Positions 54,101 through 62,475 of a stretch of DNA of 64,000 nucleotides are shown here, in pieces. The notes beneath the pieces were generated by a model. The model saw nothing but the letters and a program-made list of their open reading frames with translations. It was not told the DNA's origin and did no database searches. A program made the translations under genes and the position numbers. The stretch's first letter is position 1. The number at the start of each line of letters is the position of its first letter. Source of the DNA: Winogradskyella marincola (GTDB lineage: Bacteria > Bacteroidota > Bacteroidia > Flavobacteriales > Flavobacteriaceae); contig NZ_JARSBN010000001.1 in NCBI RefSeq assembly GCF_029624125.1, forward strand, positions 389,901-453,900. The letters run 5' to 3'.

Positions 54101-55114
54101 AAGAATATCTGTAGTTACCTGACTTGTTGTTGCTGACTTTGTTTGTAACAGCCCAGACAAATCATCTCTTCCTAGTCCCATAACATTGTATCCAAATCCT
54201 GCATTTGTTGTACCATCCCACACAACAGTGCCTAAAGAATTGTAATAATTGTTACTTGTTCCGAGATATGTAATTGGACTACTTGTCCCTAATGCTGAAT
54301 CCCATAACTCATCATTTGCTCCTAGAGTAATACCATACTTTATTGCTAAATAAGACTCTATTTTTTGTCGTTCTACAAGTGTTAAAAACCTATCATAAAC
54401 AATAATTTCTGCTATATCTCCATGATACTCTTCATCAGAGCCTGTGTTACCTGTATTTCTTCTCGCACCAACTAGAACATCTGAAGTCGACGATGTACCA
54501 GAACCTGTACCATCATTAATATCTATACCATCTACTACTCCATTAACATAAGACGTTAACCGTAATAATGGATCTACATCTACAGAGACTATACCTGTAT
54601 TTATTTTAGGTTCATTTTTGACATGAAATGTGCCAGATTTTTGACCTCCATCGACAATGCTTTTTCCTAAAGTATAATTTGCTACTCTATCTACATCATC
54701 ATACCATAATTGAAAGTTTCGGTTGGTATTGTCTCCTTTAGAAATTACTGTACCTCCAGTAATTTCTCCTGAAGTTGTAACTACAATAACAGACAATGTT
54801 TGTAATGAGGGATCTATGTTTAAGGCTAATGGTGTTCCGTAGTTGTAAAAATTATTTCCATTAAAAGTAATAACCGGATTAAAATTTAAACCATCTGCTG
54901 TATATTGTGCATCAGTTGTACCATCTGAAGTACCTGTAATATTATTAGGGGATTGGTCTGTCCAAGAATCTACATCTGTTCCAGAAAGTGTAACTCCACT
55001 ATCGGCTTTTAACCAAATTTGAAGACCTGAAGATACATTTCCAGGATTTTGGGCATGTACATTAATCACAAAAAATAATACATAAAGCAGTTTGAAGGGT
55101 AGGTTTGATTTCAT
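51191..55114 (-). CDS. Giant LamG-type surface protein with T9SS sorting domain
   Basis: 1307 residues. The signal peptide ends FVINVHAQ. There are two concanavalin A/LamG-like domains: about 30-260 (GLQIWLKADSGVTLSGTDVDSW) and about 470-640 (FSLLFDGVDDIVETNLDLSG, later GEIDEVRVFSVALEDEQIQQ). A long beta-rich middle follows, and the C-terminal T9SS type-A sorting domain (about 1230-1307) ends LKSGVSLSEKIVMR, with VTNIVGQKVQSYNE and GVYIIDLKLKSG. It is exported by the gldKLMN-dependent system and attached or released at the surface, probably binding glycans. A weak -7 match lies at 55186-55193. Confidence 0.9.
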   Translation of the reverse strand: MKSNLPFKLLYVLFFVINVHAQNPGNVSSGLQIWLKADSGVTLSGTDVDSWTDQSPNNITGTSDGTTDAQYTADGLNFNPVITFNGNNFYNYGTPLALNIDPSLQTLSVIVVTTSGEITGGTVISKGDNTNRNFQLWYDDVDRVANYTLGKSIVDGGQKSGTFHVKNEPKINTGIVSVDVDPLLRLTSYVNGVVDGIDINDGTGSGTSSTSDVLVGARRNTGNTGSDEEYHGDIAEIIVYDRFLTLVERQKIESYLAIKYGITLGANDELWDSALGTSSPITYLGTSNNYYNSLGTVVWDGTTNAGFGYNVMGLGRDDLSGLLQTKSATTSQVTTDILTLEGEAGSLSTDNGFLLVGNNGLPATLTSTGTPGRTVSMLNRLWKVSETLADTGNMQLDFDLSSTAISDAVAANLDLYVADNTGLNNFKNYQGSYNSSTKILTFNLIDLEDGQFFTIAEPNVLSGAFSLLFDGVDDIVETNLDLSGLPEVTIMCWVKRTNDTELLQTGIIGQPGVIGLSVLGDDLSVDFAGNLVGGLNLTQSGIGNTSQSWHHIATTFKNGNVKMYFDGELVDSLIDVSGNTLLGVTTAASFNIGGDVTSILSGDNFEGEIDEVRVFSVALEDEQIQQMVYQEIVNGSGKVSGSVIPKDITDTVTDATVDWSSLSLYYTLNAIRGNRIIDGSNGLSNGYAFNLASSSILAQGAPMPYTTVSDGLWTDVSTWENGSVWDITDLPNKDWAIVHVKNDISTSASHNHLGLIVDANKTLTINGTNELNNSLYLELNGTIDLMEDSQLIQSDKSELAVTSAGKILRRQQGHASMYRYNYWSSPVGQQSSISNNTDFNLSMLEDSAGSVQFVGSYNVPLTSPVTVSTYWLYSYVNGLSYNDWQALAPSTNIPAGTGYTQKGPGSAGLDYEYIFSGKPNNGDVLISVTDVGGLGSVPGVSKTEYLLGNPYPSAIDAHQFIDDNVAVTNGVIYLWEQWSGNSHALDEYEGGYAILNKAAKVRAYQFEGVLGNDTGVQSGTKTPTRYLPVGQGFMTEIIADGTVEFNNGQRIFKQEDLNESVFFRSANQVNNTASTDAEEDTIQLIKLKLTISNGVSRELALAFSDVTTDGYDYGYDAKIDNANTNDLTTVLNGEHYVIQSYSSITPEKEVSLVLNSDGVETFTLEMVETENISDDINIYLYDVHNNIYIDLKNSDYEFLSDVAGEINDRFKIVFSQEESLSVDDFEGENVKIFVANGTNVLYAKGLQEDVSELSVTNIVGQKVQSYNEVSVSKIEKGLKLQECSTGVYIIDLKLKSGVSLSEKIVMR

Positions 55115-55542
55115 AAGCCAACTTAAAATTTTAGTGTGCTTTTGGGCACGGATTAATTTTTACTGTTGTCATTAATTAAGGGACTCAAACCTATTTAACA
55201 AGCCGCTTATTTTAATATAAAATACGTTTTTTATCGATAAATTGCATTTTTTATAAATCTTTTTCCTACATATTGTAATTATTGTATTACAAATTTATAC
55301 GCTATCATTTCACGACGCAAGTACCTGATAATGAAATTAAAAATTAAAATTATTTCAATTTTATTTAAAAAAAAGACTAAAAAAGCAGATAAAAAATTAC
55401 TATTTCATAAGGCTTGTATAGCTTCTTGATAAAACATGTATTAAAAAGAATAAAGCCATACCAAAAAGGCTAACATGTGTACTTTTTAGATAATAATGTG
55501 ATCTAAAATGCAGCTTTCAAAAAATCAAAAATTTGAACACAA
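55115..55542. other. 428-base AT-rich gap without a recognisable gene
   Basis: No credible ORF on either strand. It holds a possible -7 element (TAGGTTTG on the - strand, 55186-55193) for the giant surface protein. The rest, about 55200-55540, is very AT-rich and I see nothing else in it. Confidence 0.6.
55186..55193 (-). promoter_or_regulatory. Candidate -7 element TAGGTTTG of the T9SS cargo gene
   Basis: TAGGTTTG on the - strand fits TAnnTTTG. It lies 71 bases before the ATG at 55114. No good -33 box was found. Confidence 0.35.
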
Positions 55543-55573
55543 AAAAAGCCTGAACTCAATGTTCAGGCTTTTT
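55543..55573 (-). terminator. Terminator of the chromosomal metal locus
   Basis: AAAAAGCCTGAAC, TCAAT loop, GTTCAGGCTTTTT: a 13-bp perfect stem with A/T flanks usable on either strand, 16 bases after the HMA gene stop. Confidence 0.85.
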
Positions 55574-55589
55574 CTTTATGAATTTGTAT

Positions 55590-55964
55590 TTAATTCTTTT
55601 TTGATTTCTTTTCTTCTTTATGATCATCTACAATTTCCTTGTCTCTATATCTACAACAAGGATGTACAGAATCATAAGCTTCATCTGTCGCTTTTATTTC
55701 TTTGGTATCGTGACCTACAGCTGCAATGTTTTTTGAAATCGTTTCTAAATTTGTTTTTCTTTCATCATACATCAGCTTTAGCTCATGAGTATCAATACTC
55801 CATACTGCAGATTTTACACCTTTAGTTCTTATAGCTGCCTTTTCTATTCGTTCCTTACACATACCACAAACACCATCTACTTCCATAGAAGCTTTGGCAT
55901 TCTTATTTTGGGAAAATGTTACTGTAGTAATTAATAATGTGAATATTAAAATTATTTTTTTCAT
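55590..55964 (-). CDS. Secreted HMA-domain protein, chromosomal paralogue
   Basis: 124 residues: a signal peptide (ends TVTFSQ), one HMA domain with GVCGMCKERIEKAA, then HPCCRYRDKE, and a basic tail. It is the third member of the secreted HMA-plus-CC set (others at 10379 and 17305). It is the last gene after the TonB receptor, so it probably takes metal delivered by that receptor, or guards it, in the periplasm. Confidence 0.8.
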   Translation of the reverse strand: MKKIILIFTLLITTVTFSQNKNAKASMEVDGVCGMCKERIEKAAIRTKGVKSAVWSIDTHELKLMYDERKTNLETISKNIAAVGHDTKEIKATDEAYDSVHPCCRYRDKEIVDDHKEEKKSKKN

Positions 55965-55982
55965 TTTGTTTTTTCATTTTAG

Positions 55983-56006
55983 ACACTTCGACTGCGCTCA
56001 GTGTGA
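55983..56006. repeat. REP-like motif CACTTCGACTGCGCTCAGTG
   Basis: CACTTCGACTGCGCTCAGTG with CACT/AGTG ends lies in the gap before the TonB gene. From memory, near-identical sequences are scattered in many flavobacterial genomes between genes. It is GC-richer than its surroundings. Confidence 0.5.
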
Positions 56007-56055
56007 TAATTAGTTTATTATTTTAAGCCTTCTTTTGGAAAAATTTGGATGGGAT

Positions 56056-58296
56056 CTATTTTATTCTGTAACGTAATCCTGCGTAATACATACTTCCAAA
56101 TATTGGGCCATACACATAATTACTATCAAAATTTGCTCCAAAAGGATCATCTTCACTAATGATAGGATTAGACTGCCTTACATTAGTTACATTTTCTCCA
56201 CCTAAATATACTTCAAAATTAGGAGAAAACACCTTTGTTACCTGTAGATTTAATGTTCCTACTGTAGGCGAATAATCATCTAATTGATATTCTGAAGGGC
56301 TTAAATCTGTGCTAGGAAAGCGTTGAGCATCTAACCAGTTGTACGTTGCATCAAACTTCCATTGCTTTGCATTATCCTTTACGTGTGTTTCGTATGAAGC
56401 ATTTGCAAAGAAACGATGCGTTGGTACTAAAGGCTTTTCTAACTTACCCGAATTGTAATCTGTTTTAACATCGTAGTATTTGTATGCTGTTCGAATATCA
56501 AAGTGTTCAAAAGGATTATAGTTAAATTCAAACTGAAAGCTATTAGCGTAGCTATCTCCTTCAAGATTATAGAAATTGATTTCATAAGGGTTTTCCCAAT
56601 CTACAACAACTTGATTCTGAAAATCTGTTCTGTAAAAATCAAAGGTTACGTCTGCTTTTCTTCCAAAGAGATTAAATCCTTGTAAGTAACTTACTCCATA
56701 ATTCCATGCCACTTCAGGATCCAAACCATAAATTTTCCCTCCAGAATTTAAAATATTAATCTGTCTAGAACTGGAAAACATATTTTGGTTTTCGGCAAAA
56801 ATATTAGCACTACGCTTTCCTCTTCCGACAGAAAAACGCAACGCTGATTTTTCCCATGGTGTGTATCGTACATGCAAACGAGGTGTTACAAAAAAGCCTA
56901 GTCTATTGTGCTGATCTACTCTTACTCCTGCTGTCATAGATAATTTATCTAAATTATCGTAAGAATACTCAAAGAAACCTCCAACAGAATTCTCTGTACG
57001 CTCATAAGTTGAGGCATTTACCAATTCGTCATAATGATCGTAAGTAAAACTTAAACCTGTTTTTACTTTGTGTCTAGAGTCTGAAATTATACTGTTATAG
57101 ACCACATTTGAATAAAAACTATTATGCTGAATGTCATACAAATTAAGCCCAAAATATGAATCTTGATCGTGATGGCTAAATGCTGTTTGAAATCCAATAC
57201 TTTGATGAGGAATTTCGGGATTAACGTAACCTAACTTTGTAGTGACCTCAAAACGCTCTGTATTAATCTCACTTCCCCAAAAGTTAGTCGTTCCTTTATC
57301 TGTATCTGGATTAAAGTCTAATTGGCCTGCTTGAGTATTGTCATTTAAATATCTTAAGTTTATAAAACTAACGACTCCCTTTTCTGCATTTGTATACTGC
57401 CAACGGTTCATTACGTTAATCTGCTCTTTTAGAGGAACATCTAAGAACGTATCGTCATTTTTATCAAACTTTTGATCTCTCATATTGCCATGAACATACA
57501 AGCCTGTACTCCATTTATCAGAAATCTTTTGATTTATATGCGTGTTTAATTCTAATCTGCCATTAACACCTGCATAGGCATTAACAAATAACCTGTCATC
57601 TGAAACTGGCTTTACCATTTCGGCATTTATCTGGCCTGCAATACTTTCAAAACCATTAACAACACTACCAGCGCCTTTGGTAATTTGAATACTCTCTACC
57701 CAAGTACCTGGTATAAAACTTAATCCATAAGCTTGCGAAGCGCCTCTAATAGCTGGTATATTTTCTGTAGCTATTAATATGTATGGAGATTTTAAACCCA
57801 GCATTTTTATTTGCTTTGTTCCTGAGACAGCATCAGCAAAATTAACGTCGATTGAAGGATTGGTTTCAAAACTCTCAGAGAGGTTACAACAAGCAGCTTT
57901 TAACAATTCATCAGAGCTAACTGTAAAGGTGTTAGTCGCTTGCAAATAAGACTTAACAGTAGCTTGTTTTCTAGAAGTTATTGTTACCGCATCTAACTCT
58001 TCTGATGCTTGTAACACATGTTTTATGTACTTATTCTCTGTAACATCTATAGTATCTATTTTAAAACCTACATAGCTTATTACTAACTTAGTAAAAGAAA
58101 ATTTATACGGTAACGCAAATGTTCCGTCATCATTTGTAATAGTTCCTACAGAAGAGCCTAACCAATATACATTGGCGCCTGGCAATGGATTTTCTCCATT
58201 ATCTGAAGATTCTAATACAATACCCTTTAACTGGTCTTCTTGAGAAAAAGACAACACAGGCAAAATCACTGCAATAATTAAGATTAACTTTTTCAT
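56056..58296 (-). CDS. TonB-dependent receptor (probable metal/metallophore uptake)
   Basis: 746 residues. The signal peptide ends VLSFSQ. There is an N-terminal carboxypeptidase-regulatory-like domain (about 25-105, ENPLPGANVYWLGSSVGTIT), then the plug (FADAVSGTKQIKMLGLKSPY and onwards), then a 22-strand barrel with a typical C-terminal GSMYYAGLRYRIK. It overlaps the HMA-MauE gene (stop at 58293) by four bases, so the two are co-translated. The surrounding HMA and HYC genes suggest a copper or other soft-metal ligand. Unlike the island, this locus has no exporter. Confidence 0.85.
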   Translation of the reverse strand: MKKLILIIAVILPVLSFSQEDQLKGIVLESSDNGENPLPGANVYWLGSSVGTITNDDGTFALPYKFSFTKLVISYVGFKIDTIDVTENKYIKHVLQASEELDAVTITSRKQATVKSYLQATNTFTVSSDELLKAACCNLSESFETNPSIDVNFADAVSGTKQIKMLGLKSPYILIATENIPAIRGASQAYGLSFIPGTWVESIQITKGAGSVVNGFESIAGQINAEMVKPVSDDRLFVNAYAGVNGRLELNTHINQKISDKWSTGLYVHGNMRDQKFDKNDDTFLDVPLKEQINVMNRWQYTNAEKGVVSFINLRYLNDNTQAGQLDFNPDTDKGTTNFWGSEINTERFEVTTKLGYVNPEIPHQSIGFQTAFSHHDQDSYFGLNLYDIQHNSFYSNVVYNSIISDSRHKVKTGLSFTYDHYDELVNASTYERTENSVGGFFEYSYDNLDKLSMTAGVRVDQHNRLGFFVTPRLHVRYTPWEKSALRFSVGRGKRSANIFAENQNMFSSSRQINILNSGGKIYGLDPEVAWNYGVSYLQGFNLFGRKADVTFDFYRTDFQNQVVVDWENPYEINFYNLEGDSYANSFQFEFNYNPFEHFDIRTAYKYYDVKTDYNSGKLEKPLVPTHRFFANASYETHVKDNAKQWKFDATYNWLDAQRFPSTDLSPSEYQLDDYSPTVGTLNLQVTKVFSPNFEVYLGGENVTNVRQSNPIISEDDPFGANFDSNYVYGPIFGSMYYAGLRYRIK

Positions 58297-59021
58297 ACGG
58301 CATAGGTATTAACTAGCATTATTACAGCCATTATTATCATTATTGCATTTTCTATAAATGTTGCCTTTGTCATAGGTAACTTTAAAGCCGTACCTAAACA
58401 TGCACATTGAATAGATTTTTTATCGAGTAAGGTTTTTGTAACTCCTATTGTTGTGATTCCTAAAACAACTAAAGTTATTATAAGAGCTGCACTTGTCTGA
58501 AAGCGCATTAAAAACATTAAACCTAAAGCGACTTCTATAAAAGGATATACCCAACCGTAAGCAGGTACTGCCTTAGCTAAAGGATCGTACATTCTAAAAC
58601 TTTCTGGAAACCCTTTAAGATCTAAAAGTTTAAAAAAGCTAAACACAATATAGAATAAGCCCATAAAATCTAGCATAAAGCTATTGGTATTCCATGGATT
58701 TCTATTTAAAAGTATTGATGCTACTGTAATATAGCCTATAATTAAGAATAAAGGCATTAACTGTCTTAACTCACTCTTCTCTTCAACTGATTTTACAGAA
58801 CTAAATACGTTTTTAGTTGCCTGCTCTGTTATAGTATATTTATCTGATAATGCATTTTGAAGTGTATCTACTTCTATATGCTTACTCATGGTTATGGTTG
58901 CAGTTTGGCTTTGTAGTTCTACGTCTACTTTAGTAACATTTGGTAATGCAGACAAAGTTTTTTCTACCGAAGCTCTACAACCGTTACAGGTCATACCTGT
59001 AACATTGTATGTATGTGTCAT
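58293..59021 (-). CDS. HMA domain fused to MauE-like membrane protein
   Basis: 242 residues. The N-terminal HMA domain (YNVTGMTCNGCRASVEKTLS) closely resembles the one at the head of the island CopA (HTYHIHGMTCNGCR). It is followed by a four-helix membrane domain of the MauE/DoxX type (about 85-240, LMPLFLIIGYITVASILL and FIEVALGLMFLMRF), with CACLG near the end of TM4. MauE proteins are linked to disulfide or metal chemistry. The coupling to a TonB receptor suggests inner-membrane metal transfer. It precedes the receptor gene in the same operon. Confidence 0.85.
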   Translation of the reverse strand: MTHTYNVTGMTCNGCRASVEKTLSALPNVTKVDVELQSQTATITMSKHIEVDTLQNALSDKYTITEQATKNVFSSVKSVEEKSELRQLMPLFLIIGYITVASILLNRNPWNTNSFMLDFMGLFYIVFSFFKLLDLKGFPESFRMYDPLAKAVPAYGWVYPFIEVALGLMFLMRFQTSAALIITLVVLGITTIGVTKTLLDKKSIQCACLGTALKLPMTKATFIENAIMIIMAVIMLVNTYAV

Positions 59022-59061
59022 TATTTGTTTGTTTTATATTTTAATAATTGATATTAAACCA

Positions 59062-59075
59062 CTTGTAGCTACAAG
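59062..59075. promoter_or_regulatory. Palindrome CTTGTAGCTACAAG upstream of the HMA-MauE gene
   Basis: A perfect 14-bp palindrome in the 84-base gap between the HYC_CC_PP stop and the HMA-MauE start. It could be an operator for a metal-responsive regulator, or a small terminator (no T tract). Confidence 0.4.
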
Positions 59076-59105
59076 CAACTTAAGCTTTCAAGAAAAAATA
59101 TAAAA

Positions 59106-59525
59106 TCAAATTAGGTAAGTCTCGTCCAAGACGTGTATGTCTTTTATGAGTGTTACTGAGGAATAATCCTTATGCGGAATTGTAAGCTTTGGTATGCTTT
59201 CAAATAAAGCTACATAAGAATATGTGTAGGCATATAAGACTTGTTTTTGGATATCGTCTAAGTCTTCAAACTTATTTATAGTGATATCACTAAGACCTTC
59301 AAAAACGTCTATCTCGTCTTTACAACACGATTTTTTTAAAACTTCATTAGTGCCATCACTAATATTAATAATATCATCGGAGCATTTTTCTACTTCAGTA
59401 AATACAGCAACATCAATTAACACACCACCACAAAAATGTTGTTGTATGGTTAATGACAATGTAGATACTAACACTACTAGAGATAGTATAATTGAAAATA
59501 CTTTATGTGATATTGATAGTTTCAC
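59106..59525 (-). CDS. HYC_CC_PP family secreted protein (chromosomal copy)
   Basis: 139 residues starting with GTG, signal peptide MKLSISHKVFSIILSLVVLV, then HFCGG (Phe for Tyr), SCC in the middle, and the same DETYLI end as the island copy (2526-2939). The late PP of the family is absent (PHKDYSS instead). A -7 box TAATTTTG lies four bases before the GTG, so the message would be leaderless. It is the first gene of the TonB/HMA operon. Its Cys/His residues suggest metal binding. No known biochemical role. Confidence 0.75.
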   Translation of the reverse strand: MKLSISHKVFSIILSLVVLVSTLSLTIQQHFCGGVLIDVAVFTEVEKCSDDIINISDGTNEVLKKSCCKDEIDVFEGLSDITINKFEDLDDIQKQVLYAYTYSYVALFESIPKLTIPHKDYSSVTLIKDIHVLDETYLI

Positions 59526-59529
59526 GCTA

Positions 59530-59537
59530 CAAAATTA
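59530..59537 (-). promoter_or_regulatory. -7 element TAATTTTG four bases before a GTG start
   Basis: On the - strand TAATTTTG, then TAGC, then the GTG at 59525: the same four-base spacing as at 33648. Confidence 0.55.
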
Positions 59538-59574
59538 CAAAATTATTGAAACATGATTTAAGTTTATGAAATTC

Positions 59575-60003
59575 TTAACGATTCAATTTATAGTAATAAA
59601 ACGCTGGTAATAATAAAATTAAACCTATTGGTTGAATTAAAAATCTCCTAACATTAAAAAACAAGTAGTAATCTTCTTGCTTTGGGTTAATTACAAAATA
59701 AATAAAAGGAATTAGCAGTAGTACATAGGCTATAGTGTACAGTAAAACCGAAAACTTAATCATTATCTTGTCCTTAAAAATTAGATACAAAATTCCTAAA
59801 GAAGCCAAGGTATTAAGTACATACCTAAAACTTGTGTAAAGCACTAATTTGGCCACTTCTCTCCTTGGATTATCGATATAGAGATAATCGTTTTCAAAAA
59901 AAGTAAGATATGGATCGTAAAACAAGTAATCTTCAAAAGCTCTAATTGCCACTAAAACAAACAGTAATAGAACTACCAATATGTAACGCGTAAGTTTAGG
60001 CAT
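59575..60003 (-). CDS. Exosortase F-associated membrane protein
   Basis: 142 residues, four TM helices (about 6-24, 48-70, 78-98, 118-136). It matches the exosortase F system-associated family: LTRYILVVLLLFVLVAIRAFE, then YDPYLTFFEND, DNPRREVAKLVLYTSFRYVLN and FNVRRFLIQPIGLIL. It overlaps the xrtF stop by 8 bases, so the two are produced together. Role unknown, presumably part of the XrtF membrane complex. Confidence 0.9.
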   Translation of the reverse strand: MPKLTRYILVVLLLFVLVAIRAFEDYLFYDPYLTFFENDYLYIDNPRREVAKLVLYTSFRYVLNTLASLGILYLIFKDKIMIKFSVLLYTIAYVLLLIPFIYFVINPKQEDYYLFFNVRRFLIQPIGLILLLPAFYYYKLNR

Positions 60004-60547
60004 TGGCTTTGGTGTTTTTAGAAAATCGGTTAACCCAAAACATCCAAAGTAAAAATACTGTGCCGTAGATTAACATCGGAAAAACAACACTATGCAAGAC
60101 TTCTTTTCTCCATGGATAATGGTACAATCCTACAGACAAAATAACAATGCGAATAACATTAAAAGCATAAATGATGATGCTCCCTGCAAAACAATAGAAA
60201 AATGTTGTTTTAAATTTCTCTGCAAAGGCAATAACAAATGATAGAAATAAAATAATAATACTAACAGCATTACAACCTTCTATAACTCTTGCTAAATATT
60301 TTCCGTTAATAATCAATTTCATAGAAGGCTCATCTGGATGTGGTAAAACAAATGCCTCATAACCTATAGCATTGAGTATAGAATTGGCTTGCCTGGCTAC
60401 CAAATTGGTCATATAATCCGGATAGTAAATAGAACCGTCAGAAAATTTTAGATATAAGTTATAACCAATAGTTAACACTCCATACACCAACAAAAATGTG
60501 AGTATGAATTTTATAACGAGTTTATATTTTATTAAGAGTTCTTTCAA
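59996..60547 (-). CDS. xrtF: Exosortase family protein XrtF
   Basis: 183 residues, six to seven TM helices. The catalytic triad of exosortases is visible: Cys 92 (VIEGCNAVSI), Arg 133 (NVIRIVIL) and His 152 (EVLHSVVFP). XrtF is the flavobacterial class; its cargo with a cognate sorting tail is not known to me. It would start with TTG at 60547. It is divergent from the sulfoxide reductase gene. Confidence 0.92.
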   Translation of the reverse strand: MKELLIKYKLVIKFILTFLLVYGVLTIGYNLYLKFSDGSIYYPDYMTNLVARQANSILNAIGYEAFVLPHPDEPSMKLIINGKYLARVIEGCNAVSIIILFLSFVIAFAEKFKTTFFYCFAGSIIIYAFNVIRIVILSVGLYHYPWRKEVLHSVVFPMLIYGTVFLLWMFWVNRFSKNTKANA

Positions 60548-60611
60548 AAAAAATTTCTGTAAGCAGTTGTTAAATTTATGAAAACCCTAATTTATAATTC
60601 AAGCTTTTAGA

Positions 60612-60619
60612 TATTTTTG
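60612..60619 (+). promoter_or_regulatory. Promoter -7 element TATTTTTG of the GAF protein gene
   Basis: TATTTTTG, 16 bases before the ATG at 60636, giving a leader of about 10 bases. Confidence 0.55.
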
Positions 60620-60635
60620 CAAAAAAATTGCAGTT

Positions 60636-61091
60636 ATGACTTTTGAAACTCTAAAACCAGAAATAAAATCAATAGTATCTAATGCAGATTACACTACAGA
60701 CGAGCGTCTATTAAAAATCTGCGAACTTCTTGAAGCTAATGTAGATTATTACAACTGGGTTGGTTTCTATTTTAAAAATGGCGACAAAAACGAGTTAAAA
60801 CTTGGACCTTACGTTGGTGAACCAACTGACCACACCATCATTCCGTTTGGTAAAGGTATTTGTGGACAAGTTGCTGTGAGTAATGAAAACTTTGTAGTGC
60901 CAGATGTGTCTGCGCAAGATAACTACATAGCCTGTAGCATTACTGTAAAAGCTGAGATTGTAATTCCAATTTTTGTAAATGGTGAAAATATTGGACAAAT
61001 AGATATAGATTCTAATACTCCAGATCCATTTACTGAAGCTGATGAACGCTTTTTAGAGTTTGTTTGTGCGGAAGTAGCAAGTTTACTTTAA
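60636..61091 (+). CDS. GAF-fold free-methionine-(R)-sulfoxide reductase (fRMsr-like)
   Basis: 151 residues, a single GAF domain. NWVGFYFKNGDKNELKLGPY and GKGICGQVAVSNENFVVPDV with IACSITVKAEIVIPIFVNGE match the fRMsr (YebR/YKG9) family. The two Cys at 76 (GICG) and 100 (IACS) are those used in the catalytic disulfide of that enzyme; the third Cys of some homologues is absent. It reduces free Met-R-sulfoxide in the cytoplasm. Single gene with its own promoter. Confidence 0.85.
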   Translation: MTFETLKPEIKSIVSNADYTTDERLLKICELLEANVDYYNWVGFYFKNGDKNELKLGPYVGEPTDHTIIPFGKGICGQVAVSNENFVVPDVSAQDNYIACSITVKAEIVIPIFVNGENIGQIDIDSNTPDPFTEADERFLEFVCAEVASLL

Positions 61092-61112
61092 CAAAAACTA
61101 CTCACTAAAATA

Positions 61113-62366
61113 CTACATTCCAGTTCTGATAGCCTCTACAGGATCTAACTTTGATGCGGAAATTGCAGGAATTATACCAGACAATAACCCTATTCCAGAT
61201 GAGAGGGCAAATCCTATAAACATATTCCAGAAGGATAAGACAAATTCAAAATCATCACCAACCACTTTATTCATAATCATCGCTGAAGACCACACAAACA
61301 ATAATCCAATCAATCCACCAACAATAGCTAAGATTATTGCTTCAAATAAAAACTGAAATAATATAAAACGATTTTTAGCTCCTAAAGATTTTTGAATTCC
61401 AATAAGGTTAGTACGTTCTTTTACACTCACAAACATAATATTTGCAATACCAAAGCCACCTACTAAAAGTGAGAACCCACTAATAACCCAACCAACAAGG
61501 TTGAGTGTACCTATAATAGCATCAACAAAAGATACTAAACCCGATAATTTATTTACAAAAAAGTTATCGTCTTCATCTGCCTTTAGGCCTCTGTAAGCTC
61601 TATATTTTTGTTTCAAAACACTTTCAAAAGCACCAATATCTACTCCTTCTTTTGGTTTTATAACCACTGCTCCTGGCAACCCTTCTACACCTCCATTTCT
61701 AAATTGCCTTACAAAATTTGCAGGCACAAAACCCTTTACATCTGGTGAGTCTCCTAAACCAGAACCATATTTTTCTAACACACCAATAACCGTAAGTTTT
61801 CTACCATAAACTCTAACAACTTTACCTATAGGATTACTTTTGTCAAACAAATTTTCAGCGAGTTCGTAACCCAAAACAATTACAGCCGAACCAGTATCCG
61901 ACTCTAACTCTGAGTAAAACCGACCTTTTTCAATTTTTAAATTATCTATAGTGTAGATGCCATGAGAAATTGGAGTAATTTCTATGTTAGTAAGTGTTTC
62001 TGCCTGATAGCGTATTGTTTCTCTACCACCAAAAATCACGTAAGCAGATTCTTCAATATCTGGAACGTTACGTCTTACAAATTCGTAATCATCATATTCT
62101 GTTTGCGGAAAATTGTCGCGTTTCCATCTCGGAACGTCTGTAGGACCAAAAGAATATTTGGTAAGATACATTGTGTTTTTGTCTAATCCAGATAGGTTTT
62201 CTTTAATATTTCTATCTAAAGAATCTACAGCAGCCAAAACCGCAATGATTGAAAAGATACCAACCGTAACTCCTAAAAGCGACAAAAATGTACGTAACTT
62301 ATTATTCCTAAGGGCATTTAGCGCAAACGAAAAGCTCTCTTTGAATACTCTTAAATAGACAAGCAT
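61113..62366 (-). CDS. MacB/FtsX-type ABC transporter permease
   Basis: 417 residues: TM1 (about 23-45, LRTFLSLLGVTVGIFSIIAVL), a large MacB-like periplasmic domain (about 50-280), then three TM helices at the C-terminus (GFGIANIMFVSVKERTNLIG between them). No ATPase gene is adjacent. It is probably part of a MacAB/LolCDE-like system for lipoprotein or peptide export. The upstream gap has a 14-bp palindrome TTGTTTTAAAACAA at 62374-62387 and a near -7 match TATCTTTA. Divergent from purH. Confidence 0.9.
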   Translation of the reverse strand: MLVYLRVFKESFSFALNALRNNKLRTFLSLLGVTVGIFSIIAVLAAVDSLDRNIKENLSGLDKNTMYLTKYSFGPTDVPRWKRDNFPQTEYDDYEFVRRNVPDIEESAYVIFGGRETIRYQAETLTNIEITPISHGIYTIDNLKIEKGRFYSELESDTGSAVIVLGYELAENLFDKSNPIGKVVRVYGRKLTVIGVLEKYGSGLGDSPDVKGFVPANFVRQFRNGGVEGLPGAVVIKPKEGVDIGAFESVLKQKYRAYRGLKADEDDNFFVNKLSGLVSFVDAIIGTLNLVGWVISGFSLLVGGFGIANIMFVSVKERTNLIGIQKSLGAKNRFILFQFLFEAIILAIVGGLIGLLFVWSSAMIMNKVVGDDFEFVLSFWNMFIGFALSSGIGLLSGIIPAISASKLDPVEAIRTGM

Positions 62367-62475
62367 GTGTTGGTTGTTTTAAAACAATTTAAAGATAGGA
62401 CGTTTTCAACAATTTATTGTTACAAAAAACTTAAAGAAACTAATATAAGCCCTAAGATTATACTATTGTTTATTT

